Shown: positions 1 through 6,161 of the stretch, in pieces
Numbering within the stretch: position 1 is the stretch's first letter
Layout: every line of letters starts with the position of its first letter
From: a virus
Length of the DNA: 27,977 nt
Reading direction: 5' to 3' (one strand)
Virus record (IMG/VR): IMGVR_UViG_3300013131_005621
Span: 1 to 27,977 of that record
Position numbers and translations under genes: made by a program
The notes under the pieces: generated by a model
The model's input: the letters and a program-made list of their open reading frames with translations, nothing else
Databases searched by the model: none
What the model was told of the DNA's origin: nothing

Positions 1-186
1 ATCCACTTCATTTTTTCATTTGACAAAGCTGCCCCTCTTGACCTACCCCTTGATCATCGAAGAATTGCGCCCGGAGGATATCCTCGCGGGCGCTTGTCAT
101 TTCCCCCATCGCGGACCCGATCCTGACGCAGCCCTCCCGGGCGTGTGCATCGTCATGTCCGCCCTGCCCCAGACGAGACCCACCCC
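1..186. other. Left edge without a convincing gene
   Basis: This is 186 bp of left-flank sequence. A frame opening with TTG at 20 stays open to 358 but runs through the methyltransferase gene in another frame and has no clear ribosome binding site. TTGACA at 20-25 resembles a -35 box, but I see no good -10 box 16-18 bp downstream. The stretch may hold the 3' end of an upstream gene or the methyltransferase promoter. I cannot decide. Confidence 0.3.
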
Positions 187-1449
187 ATGGACCTGGTGTT
201 CACACCGAGCCAGATCGAGACCTGGCCTCTCGACCGGCTGCGCCCCTATGCCCGCAACGCCAAGATCCACGGCACCGACCAGGTCGCCAAGATCGCCGCC
301 AGTATGGCCAAGTTCGGCTGGACCGTGCCCTGCATGGTCGCCGACGATGGCGAACTGATCGCCGGGCATGGCCGGGTGCTGGCTGCTACCATGCTCGGGC
401 TGAAGGATGTGCCGGTGATCCGGCTCGGTCATCTCGACGAGGCCGAACGTCGAGCCTACCGGATTGCTGACAACAAGCTGACCGAGTTGGGCGACTGGGA
501 TGAGGCCATGCTGCGCGACGAGATCGCGGGGCTGCTGGCCGAGGATTTCGACCTGTCGCTGCTGGGCATCACCGACGAGGATCTGGAGGCCTTGTTGCGC
601 GACCCGGAGGCGCTTGGCGGGGATGGGCCGGTCGAGGGCGAGGACGAGGTGCCCGAACCGCCGGTCACGCCAGTGTCGGTCGCGGGTGACCTTTGGCAGC
701 TTGGGTCGCACCGGCTGATCTGCGGCGACAGCACTTCGGCCGATGTGGTCGGGCGGTTGCTGGGCGATGTGCGCCCGCTGCTGATGGTCACCGACCCGCC
801 CTATGGCGTCGAGTACGACCCATCCTGGCGCAACCAGGCGGGCGCGGCCAAGACCAAGCGCACTGGCAAGGTGCTGAACGACGACCGGGCGGATTGGCGC
901 GAAGCTTGGTCCCTGTTCCCCGGCGATGTCGCCTATATCTGGCACGGCGCGTTGCACTCCTCGACCGTGGCGGAAAGCCTTGTGGCCGCGGGGTTCGCCG
1001 TCCGGTCGCAGATCATCTGGGCCAAGGATCGGCTGGTGCTCAGCCGCGGCGACTATCACTGGCAGCACGAACCCTGCTGGTATGCCGTCCGCAAGACCGG
1101 CAAGGGCCATTGGGCGGGGGACCGCAAGCAGACCACCCTGTGGCAGATCGCCAACAAGGATCAGGATGCCGCCACCGTGCACGGCACGCAGAAGCCGGTC
1201 GAATGCATGCGGCGGCCGATCCTGAACAACTCCAGCCCCGGGCAGGCGGTCTATGAACCCTTCATGGGATCCGGCACCACGCTGATCGCGGCCGAGACCA
1301 CCGGCCGCGTCTGTTTCGGGATCGAACTGAACCCCACCTATGTCGATGTCGCCATTGAGCGCTGGCAGGCGTTCACCGGAGCCACGGCCACATTGGCCGA
1401 GACCGGCGAGAGATTCGCCGATCTGAAGGCGAAACGGCTGGGGGCATGA
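187..1449 (+). CDS. ParB-domain DNA methyltransferase (orphan, beta-class N6-adenine/N4-cytosine)
   Basis: A 420-residue protein with an N-terminal ParB/Srx-like nuclease domain fused to a DNA methylase domain. The ParB-like part (about residues 1-130) carries the GHGR motif at 60-63. The methylase carries the catalytic DPPY motif at 203-206 and the S-adenosylmethionine-binding FMGSGT motif at 359-364. The DPPY-before-FxGxG order is that of beta-class N6-adenine or N4-cytosine amino-methyltransferases. ATG at 187 is chosen because the recognisable domain starts there; an in-frame ATG at 145 would add 14 residues of low-quality sequence. No restriction endonuclease gene lies beside it, so it is an orphan enzyme. 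Likely roles are protecting phage DNA from host restriction or changing expression. Target sequence cannot be read from the gene. It converges with the DUF3489 gene 12 bp downstream. Confidence 0.88.
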   Translation: MDLVFTPSQIETWPLDRLRPYARNAKIHGTDQVAKIAASMAKFGWTVPCMVADDGELIAGHGRVLAATMLGLKDVPVIRLGHLDEAERRAYRIADNKLTELGDWDEAMLRDEIAGLLAEDFDLSLLGITDEDLEALLRDPEALGGDGPVEGEDEVPEPPVTPVSVAGDLWQLGSHRLICGDSTSADVVGRLLGDVRPLLMVTDPPYGVEYDPSWRNQAGAAKTKRTGKVLNDDRADWREAWSLFPGDVAYIWHGALHSSTVAESLVAAGFAVRSQIIWAKDRLVLSRGDYHWQHEPCWYAVRKTGKGHWAGDRKQTTLWQIANKDQDAATVHGTQKPVECMRRPILNNSSPGQAVYEPFMGSGTTLIAAETTGRVCFGIELNPTYVDVAIERWQAFTGATATLAETGERFADLKAKRLGA

Positions 1450-1461
1450 TAAGGGATGCGG

Positions 1462-2010
1462 TCAGGCGTTCGGGTCCAAGCGGTAAACTCGGCCGCGATC
1501 ACCTTCCTTGGCGGAGGTGACGACCAGCCCGAGCTTCTTGCCCAAGGCGCCGGACATCGCGCCCCGCGCGGTATGCGGCAACCAGCCGGTCGCGGTGGTA
1601 ATCTCCTCCATCGTGGCCCCATCCGGCGCCTGAAGCATCGCGATCAGCAAGGCCTGTTTGGTTCCGGCGCGCAGTGTCGGTGCCTTGGTTTCCGCCTCGG
1701 GCTCCGCCTTGGCGCGCTCCCGAAGGGCCGCCATGGTCTGGACCACCACCGGTTCTATCCCGACGGCAAGCAAACCTTCGTCGGTGACGATCAGCGTCGT
1801 GCCGTGACCATCGCCGGTCTCACGCCAGAGCGGCTCGCCGCGACGCAGGTTGGCGTCGACCTCCTGCAGCCAGCCCCGGTCGATCATCTTGCCGACCGCC
1901 ATCTTTGCGGCCGCACCGACCAGCCCCTTGGGCAGCGGCAGGGCGAGGTTGTCCGGGCGCTGGGCCCCGGCGGTCAGGATCAGGCTCTGGGTTTCCGACA
2001 GCTTCGCCAT
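1462..2010 (-). CDS. DUF3489 domain-containing protein
   Basis: A 182-residue protein. The C-terminal part (about residues 115-182) matches the small winged-helix-like DUF3489 domain common in alphaproteobacterial phages and plasmids: a lead-in TKQALLIAML, then TMEEITTATGW, then a GLVV(T)S-GRVYRL end. The N-terminal part (about 1-85) also looks like a degenerate winged helix, with MIDRGWL followed by VTDEGL. This suggests a DNA-binding or regulatory role, but no function is established. ATG at 2010 is preferred over an upstream in-frame ATG at 2025 because GGGAGG sits 7-8 nt before it. It also starts two bases after the stop of the upstream 74-residue gene, implying translational coupling. 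It is the last gene of the leftward cluster. Confidence 0.75.
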   Translation of the reverse strand: MAKLSETQSLILTAGAQRPDNLALPLPKGLVGAAAKMAVGKMIDRGWLQEVDANLRRGEPLWRETGDGHGTTLIVTDEGLLAVGIEPVVVQTMAALRERAKAEPEAETKAPTLRAGTKQALLIAMLQAPDGATMEEITTATGWLPHTARGAMSGALGKKLGLVVTSAKEGDRGRVYRLDPNA

Positions 2011-2012
2011 GC

Positions 2013-2237
2013 TCAGGCCTCCCATTTGGCGAACTCGTCGGCCATTCCCATGCTGTCGGCGATGCGGCTCAGGATGCCCGGCGACTGGCGTTCCAGATCC
2101 GCTGCGAGCCGCGCCTCCTCGGCGAAGGTTTCGCGCGGCAGATGGTTCAGGGTGCCGTAATGTAACCGCATCGAGGCTTCGACTCCCGCAGGGTTCAAGT
2201 CGGGTGCGAGTTTCTTGAGCAGGGTCTGATAGTACAT
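2013..2237 (-). CDS. Small conserved-looking hypothetical protein (74 aa)
   Basis: I do not recognise this family. It is a 74-residue, mostly helical, acidic protein starting MYYQTLLKKL and ending in EFAKWEA, with no membrane segment or signal peptide. It starts with ATG preceded by GGAACAC, the same putative ribosome binding motif found ahead of other genes in this leftward cluster (3039 and 3303). It ends two bases before the DUF3489 start, so the pair is probably translated together. Codon use looks coding and the reading frame fits the operon, which supports reality despite the small size. A strong pair of competing hairpins lies in the gap ahead of it (2283-2311). Confidence 0.65.
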   Translation of the reverse strand: MYYQTLLKKLAPDLNPAGVEASMRLHYGTLNHLPRETFAEEARLAADLERQSPGILSRIADSMGMADEFAKWEA

Positions 2238-2282
2238 AAGGTGTTCCGTTTATCCGGGCGGCGCGGGTTGCGCCCCCCTTCT

Positions 2283-2311
2283 ACGGGGCCAAGCCCCGTC
2301 CTCACGGGGCT
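2283..2311. promoter_or_regulatory. Mutually exclusive hairpins in the leftward operon
   Basis: Three arms lie in a row: ACGGGGC (2283-2289), GCCCCGT (2293-2299) and ACGGGGCT (2304-2311). The middle arm can pair with the left one (7 bp, 3-nt loop) or with the right one (8 bp, 4-nt loop CCTC, extendable by four pairs around a bulged A). They cannot form together. The site sits in the 94-bp gap between two leftward genes, so the transcript could switch between two folds. No U-tract follows in either direction, so neither fold is a classical terminator. It could be an attenuation-like switch, an RNA processing site or a protein-binding hairpin. Confidence 0.45.
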
Positions 2312-2331
2312 GGTCCGGAGCTGCCGCGCCG

Positions 2332-2589
2332 TCAGGCGGCGTGTTCGCCTTCCTTGAAGGCAGTGTCGGTTATCTGGCGCAGCAGGCTGGCGTAGTGGGT
2401 CAGGGTGCCGACGTGGCCCCAGTTCACCTCGTCGGGATGGGCCTCGAAATGATCAGCGCTGAGGGCCTGCAGCCGTGCCAGCATGGTGTCGATCTCGGCC
2501 TTGGCGGTCATGAAGGCGTTCAGAGCTTTGTCGTTCGTGGCGGCGGCGCGGCGGTTGGGCATGGCGGGGAGTCCTTGAGTGAGTTGCAT
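2332..2589 (-). CDS. Small hypothetical protein behind duplicated leader A
   Basis: Not a family I recognise. The core is a 76-residue helical protein beginning MPNRRAAATNDKALN and ending FKEGEHAA, with a central AKAEIDTMLARLQAL helix. Two in-frame starts are plausible. One is ATG at 2589 (MQLTQGLPA extension), which lies in the conserved leader segment and follows GGAAACG. The other is ATG at 2562, which follows AAGGA with a 9-nt spacer. I give the longer form because the same ATG sits at the same distance (nine codons) ahead of the inner start of the DUF6900 gene. The gene probably begins its own transcription unit, since the leader lies between it and the preceding gene. Confidence 0.6.
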   Translation of the reverse strand: MQLTQGLPAMPNRRAAATNDKALNAFMTAKAEIDTMLARLQALSADHFEAHPDEVNWGHVGTLTHYASLLRQITDTAFKEGEHAA

Positions 2590-2657
2590 CGTTTCCGTGT
2601 AATAACAATCGCTCTGACGGCGCTCCAAGTGTAGGCAATTCCGAGCAATATCAGTGC
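2579..2657 (-). promoter_or_regulatory. Duplicated promoter/leader segment, copy A
   Basis: This segment shares blocks with 3293-3371 in the same order: GAGTTGCATCG, TCGCTCTG-CG, AAGTGTA and AGCAATATCA-TGC (plus-strand spelling). The outer blocks are exactly 714 bp apart in both copies, while the AAGTGTA block is shifted by 5 bp. Read leftward, the segment carries GATATTGCT as a candidate operator or upstream box, TACACTT as a candidate -10, CAGAGCGA in the untranslated leader, and ATGCAACTC at the start codon. No good -35 box is evident, so an activator or alternative factor may be needed. It drives the small gene at 2332-2589. Confidence 0.5.
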
Positions 2658-2664
2658 TTTCTGA

Positions 2665-2973
2665 TTAGACTTCCGGTGCTGCCCGATCCACATCCGCTCG
2701 CGGCACCACATGCACCCATTGGCAGCCGATCCACATGTAGAGGTGGGCAAACTCCCGCGCCGGGCGGGACAGGATGCGTGGCTTTCCCGGCGGGTCGAAG
2801 CAGTCCAGCGCCTCCGGGGTGACCTGACGGATTTCACGGGCGGCGATGATGTCTTCGGGCTTCCAGCGTTCCAGCGCGGGCAGCATGTGGGCGGGATAGC
2901 CGTCGTAGTGGACATAGACATGGGCCCATTCGTCGGGGCCGATTTGGATCGCGATCTGGGCGCGGGTGCTCAT
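2665..2973 (-). CDS. Small hypothetical protein with MSTRA...DGYP motif
   Basis: A 102-residue protein of unknown function. It starts MSTRAQIAIQI and carries HYDGYPAHMLP at about residues 22-32. This resembles a group of phage and plasmid proteins that open with MSTRxxI and carry a (H/S)xDGYP motif; I know of no assigned activity. The C-terminal part is rich in aromatic residues (YMWIGCQWVHVVP). The sequence looks soluble with no signal peptide. ATG at 2973 follows the stop of an 18-codon ORF by 9 nt, and the intervening GGCAGGCAG gives only a modest ribosome binding site, so translation may depend on coupling to that ORF. Confidence 0.6.
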   Translation of the reverse strand: MSTRAQIAIQIGPDEWAHVYVHYDGYPAHMLPALERWKPEDIIAAREIRQVTPEALDCFDPPGKPRILSRPAREFAHLYMWIGCQWVHVVPRADVDRAAPEV

Positions 2974-2982
2974 CTGCCTGCC

Positions 2983-3039
2983 TCACGCCTGAACGCCGGG
3001 TAGCAGCGCGACATGGCTGCTAGTGGTGGTGTTCGTCAT
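2983..3039 (-). CDS. 18-residue small ORF (leader-peptide-like)
   Basis: A very short frame encoding MTNTTTSSHVALLPGVQA, preceded by GAAAGGAACACGCC-ATG, which is a stronger ribosome binding site than that of the next gene. It stops 9 nt before the 102-residue gene and starts 12 nt after the DUF6900 stop, so it fills the gap between two leftward genes exactly. It is Thr/Ser-rich (three consecutive Thr codons ACC ACC ACT). It may act as a coupling or leader peptide for the downstream gene. The evidence is only the start site and spacing; protein existence is unproven. Confidence 0.4.
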   Translation of the reverse strand: MTNTTTSSHVALLPGVQA

Positions 3040-3051
3040 GGCGTGTTCCTT

Positions 3052-3303
3052 TCAGCGGCAGGCAGTGGCGGCGGCCAGCGTGGCCTTGGCACCGGCGACG
3101 CGCCCGGCTTCGTAGGCGGCCTCGAGGGCTGCCCGCATCGCCCAGACGGCGACGTCGTGGAAATCGAGGCGGTCGCTGTTCCGCGTCTCCAGCGTTTCGA
3201 TGAAGAAATGCTTCGCGGCGATCTCGAGGATCAGGGCTTCGGGGGCAGTGGGCGTGGGTTTGGTCGCTTGGGTCATGGCTCGGTCTCTCCGGGTGAGTTG
3301 CAT
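3052..3303 (-). CDS. DUF6900 domain-containing protein
   Basis: An 83-residue protein. The run EIAAKHFFIETLETRNSD followed by LDFHDVAVWAM and ALEAAYEAGR is the signature of DUF6900, a small family of unknown function in plasmids and phages. Two starts are possible: ATG at 3303 (MQLTRRDRA extension), preceded by GGAACACG and inside the duplicated leader, or ATG at 3276 (MTQATKP), preceded by GGAG with a 10-nt spacer. The longer form is given because its ATG is conserved in both leader copies. This is the first gene of the leftward cluster and is divergent from the small terminase gene, so the 90-bp gap probably holds control signals for both directions. Confidence 0.75.
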   Translation of the reverse strand: MQLTRRDRAMTQATKPTPTAPEALILEIAAKHFFIETLETRNSDRLDFHDVAVWAMRAALEAAYEAGRVAGAKATLAAATACR

Positions 3304-3371
3304 CGTGTTCCTGTCCCCAGACTCGCTCTGCCGCGAAGTGTAATCAACTGAATATCAAGCAATATCATTGC
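3293..3371 (-). promoter_or_regulatory. Duplicated promoter/leader segment, copy B
   Basis: This is the second copy of the segment at 2579-2657, with GAGTTGCATCG at 3295-3305, TCGCTCTGCCG from 3323, AAGTGTA at 3336-3342 and AGCAATATCA at 3358-3367 (plus-strand spelling). Leftward, it reads GATATTGCTTGATATTC, in which GATATT is repeated 10 bp apart, then TACACTT as a candidate -10 and CAGAGCGA before the start codon. It serves the DUF6900 gene. It also lies directly upstream of the rightward small terminase gene, so whatever binds here could affect both early leftward and late rightward transcription. Confidence 0.5.
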
Positions 3372-3393
3372 GTTGATCGGATTGGACGGAAAC

Positions 3394-3930
3394 ATGGAGG
3401 GGATGAGCGAGCGGGACTATTCCGCCCATTCCGGGCTTTCGCGCGGGGCGATCCAGAAAGCCCGCAAGACCGGGCGGCTGGTGGTTCACCAAGATGGTTC
3501 GATCAACGCCGCCGCCTCGGATGCGCGGCGAACGGAGATGACAGATCCGGACCAGCAGCGCCGCAGCACCGGCGGTGATAGCGGGTTTTCGGGCCCGGCC
3601 GACAGCTCGTCCTATCTGAAGGCCCGCACCGCGCTGACCGTCTATCAGGCGCAGGAACGCCAGTTGGCGATCCAGAAGAAGAAGGGCGCGCTGGTCGACC
3701 GGGCGCGGGCGGAGGCGCTGGTGTTCCGTCTTGCGCGGCAGGAACGCGATGTCTGGGTGACCTGGCCCGCCCGGGTGGCGGCCCTGATGGCGGCCGATGT
3801 GGCCGCGGAGGTGGAAAGACAGTCCGGGCGACCGGTGATCATCGAGGCCGCGATCCTGCAGAGGGTGCTGGAAACCCATGTCAGAGCGCAACTCGACGCC
3901 CTCGCCGATCTCCGGGTCAGCCTCGGCTGA
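3394..3930 (+). CDS. Phage terminase small subunit (Nu1-like)
   Basis: A 178-residue protein directly ahead of the gpA-type large terminase. The N-terminus (about residues 4-40, MSERDYSAHSGLSRGAI) is a MerR/Nu1-like winged helix-turn-helix that would recognise the packaging site on phage DNA. The C-terminal half is helical and carries YLKARTALTVYQAQERQLAI and a long region that would multimerise and contact TerL, as in Nu1-type proteins. Start choice: ATG 3394 follows GGAAAC, and ATG 3403 has a purine-rich run too close to it. It overlaps the large subunit by 53 bp. Packaging would be cos-type, by analogy with lambda Nu1/gpA. I did not locate a cos site. Confidence 0.78.
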   Translation: MEGMSERDYSAHSGLSRGAIQKARKTGRLVVHQDGSINAAASDARRTEMTDPDQQRRSTGGDSGFSGPADSSSYLKARTALTVYQAQERQLAIQKKKGALVDRARAEALVFRLARQERDVWVTWPARVAALMAADVAAEVERQSGRPVIIEAAILQRVLETHVRAQLDALADLRVSLG

Positions 3931-5941
3931 AGACGAGGACCATAACGATCTGACCGAAGGCCTCGACCTCGATTTCGACGGGGCCGAGGATCTGTTGCGG
4001 GTCTGGCGCAACGGCATGCGCCCCGACCCGGACCTGACGGTGTCGGAATGGGCGGATCAACATCGCTGGCTGTCGTCGCGTGCGGCGGCCGAGCCGGGGC
4101 GGTATCGTACCGCCCGCGCGCCCTACCTGCGCGAGATCATGGATGCGCTGTCGCCCCGCCACCCGGCGCAGCGGATCAGCTTCATGAAGGCCGCGCAGGT
4201 TGGCGCCACCGAGGCGGGCAACAACTGGATCGGCTTTGTCATCCACCACGCACCGGGGCCGATGCTGGCCGTGCTGCCGACGGTGGAGATGGCCAAACGG
4301 ACCTCGCGGGGCCGTCTTGATCCGCTGATCGCGGAAAGCCCGGTGCTGCGCGAACGGGTCAATCCGGCCCGGTCGCGTGACGCGGGCAATTCGATGCTGT
4401 CGAAGGAATTTCCAGGCGGCATCCTGGTCTTGACCGGGGCCAACTCCCCGACCGGCCTGCGCTCGATGCCTGCCCGCTACATCTTCCTCGACGAGGTCGA
4501 TGCCTATCCGGCTTCGGCCGATGAGGAGGGCGACCCGGTCACCCTGGCCGAGGCGCGGACGACGACCTTCTCGCATCGGCGCAAGGTGTTCATGGTGTCG
4601 ACCCCGACGATCCGGGGATTGTCGCGCATTGAACGGGAGTTTGAGGCGAGCGACCAGCGGCGGTATTTCGTACCCTGCCCGCATTGCGGCCACATGCAAT
4701 GGCTGCAGTTCGAACGGCTGCGCTGGGACAAGGGGCGGCCTGACGCCGCCGCCTATCACTGCGAGGGCTGTGAAAAGCCCATCGCCGAGCATCACAAGAG
4801 CCAAATGCTGGAACGCGGGGAGTGGCGGGCGACCGCCATTTCCGCCGATCCGCATGCCATCGGCTTCCACCTCTCGGCGCTCTATTCGCCGCTGGGCTGG
4901 AAAAGCTGGGTCCAGATCGCGCGGGACTGGCTGTCAGCGCAGGGCTCGGAGGAGATGCTGCGCGCCGCGCGCAACACGCTTCTGGGCGAGACATGGGTTG
5001 AGTCGGGCGACGCACCCGAATGGCAGCGGCTGGCCGAACGGCGCGAAGCCTATGGCGGGGTACAAATCCCGATGGGCGGATTGTTCCTGACGGCTGGTGT
5101 CGATGTGCAAAAGGACCGGATCGAGGTCGACGTCTGGGCCTGGGGCCGGGGCTTGGAGTCCTGGCTGGTCGATCATATCGTCATTGCCGGTGGTCCAGAT
5201 GATCCGGCCTGCTGGGACAAGCTGACGGCTTTGCTCGGCCGCACCTGGTCTTGCACCAATGGGGCGGTGATGGTGATCGGCAAGTTGGCCATCGACACCG
5301 GCTATGAAGCTCCGGCAGTTTACGCTTGGGCGCGCAAGCAGGGCTTCGACCAGGTCGCGCCGATCAAGGGCCTCGAAGGCTTCAATCGCGCCACGCCGGT
5401 GTCGGGCCCGACCTTCGTCGACGCGACCATCGGCGGCAAGCGGTTGCGCCGCGGCGCTCGGCTCTGGTCGGTGGCCACCGCCACCTTCAAGACCGAGACC
5501 TACCGCTTCCTGCGGCTGGAGCGCCCCTCCGATGAAGACCGTGCCGTCGGCCTGCTCGACGCGCCGGGCACGATCCACCTGCCCGACTGGATCGACACCG
5601 AATGGCTGAAGCAGCTGGTGGCCGAACAGCTGGTCACCGTGCGCAACAAGCGCGGCTATTCCCACCCCGAATGGCAGAAGATGCGCGAGCGCAACGAGGC
5701 GCTGGACACCCGCGTCTATGCGCGGGCGGCGGCCTGGATCATGGGCGCGGATCGCTGGGACGAGGCAACTTGGCGGCGACTGGAAGAGCAGGCCGGGGTG
5801 GAAACGCGTCCGACAGTCGCCCCGGCTTCTGTCGAAACTGTGGCCTCAGAACCGGCCATCCCTGCCCCGCCCAAGGCCGGAACACCGACGACGCCACGGC
5901 GAAAACGCCGGGCCTACACACCGAACTTCATGAGGGACTGA
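3878..5941 (+). CDS. Phage terminase large subunit (gpA family)
   Basis: A 687-residue motor-nuclease that drives DNA into procapsids and cuts concatemers. The N-terminal ATPase has a deviant Walker A motif KAAQVGATEAG (104-114) and Walker B YIFLDEVD (201-208). A zinc-finger-like pair CPHC (267-270) and CEGC (295-298) follows, as is usual in the gpA family. The nuclease domain begins near GVDVQKDRIEVDV, with D409 and D413 as likely metal ligands. The C-terminus is a basic, Pro/Thr-rich tail (PRRKRRAYTPNF) that probably docks on the portal. Length is close to that of lambda gpA (641). ATG 3878 is preceded by GGAAACCC and overlaps the small subunit gene, favouring coupled translation. Its stop is separated by one base from gpW. 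Confidence 0.95.
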   Translation: MSERNSTPSPISGSASAEDEDHNDLTEGLDLDFDGAEDLLRVWRNGMRPDPDLTVSEWADQHRWLSSRAAAEPGRYRTARAPYLREIMDALSPRHPAQRISFMKAAQVGATEAGNNWIGFVIHHAPGPMLAVLPTVEMAKRTSRGRLDPLIAESPVLRERVNPARSRDAGNSMLSKEFPGGILVLTGANSPTGLRSMPARYIFLDEVDAYPASADEEGDPVTLAEARTTTFSHRRKVFMVSTPTIRGLSRIEREFEASDQRRYFVPCPHCGHMQWLQFERLRWDKGRPDAAAYHCEGCEKPIAEHHKSQMLERGEWRATAISADPHAIGFHLSALYSPLGWKSWVQIARDWLSAQGSEEMLRAARNTLLGETWVESGDAPEWQRLAERREAYGGVQIPMGGLFLTAGVDVQKDRIEVDVWAWGRGLESWLVDHIVIAGGPDDPACWDKLTALLGRTWSCTNGAVMVIGKLAIDTGYEAPAVYAWARKQGFDQVAPIKGLEGFNRATPVSGPTFVDATIGGKRLRRGARLWSVATATFKTETYRFLRLERPSDEDRAVGLLDAPGTIHLPDWIDTEWLKQLVAEQLVTVRNKRGYSHPEWQKMRERNEALDTRVYARAAAWIMGADRWDEATWRRLEEQAGVETRPTVAPASVETVASEPAIPAPPKAGTPTTPRRKRRAYTPNFMRD

Positions 5942-5942
5942 G

Positions 5943-6158
5943 ATGGATCTGGAACGGATGCGCGCCCTGTTGGCCACGCTGCAGGAGGCGCGCTTCGCGG
6001 GCGTCCGCTCGGTCAGCTATGACGGAAAATCGATCAACTATGGCTCTGACGCGGAACTGGCGAGTGCCATCAGCGATCTGGAAACCCGGATAGCCACAGC
6101 CACCACCGGCGCGCCCCGTCGTCGGCGCTGGGGCACCGTGGCCGCAAAGGGGCTTTGA
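5943..6158 (+). CDS. Head-tail joining protein gpW-like
   Basis: A 71-residue protein at the position of lambda W, between TerL and portal. It has the W pattern of a first helix (MDLERMRALLATLQEARFAG), a short hairpin (VRSVSYDGKSINY) and a second helix (AELASAISDLETRIA). The basic tail is PRRRRW. In lambda, gpW plugs the portal after packaging and builds the platform for tail attachment. It begins one base after the TerL stop and ends three bases before the portal start, so it is part of a tightly coupled operon. Confidence 0.85.
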   Translation: MDLERMRALLATLQEARFAGVRSVSYDGKSINYGSDAELASAISDLETRIATATTGAPRRRRWGTVAAKGL

Positions 6159-6161
6159 TCC

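Noticed and set aside
20-358. TTG-started frame at the left edge
   Set aside because: It overlaps the methylase by 172 bp in another frame, becomes Arg/Pro/Ser-rich there and lacks a ribosome binding site. A partial gene ending before 187 is not supported because no stop occurs there.
97-1182. Long antisense frame over the methyltransferase gene
   Set aside because: High-GC codon bias creates long open frames on the opposite strand; composition is low-quality and the methylase motifs lie on the + strand.
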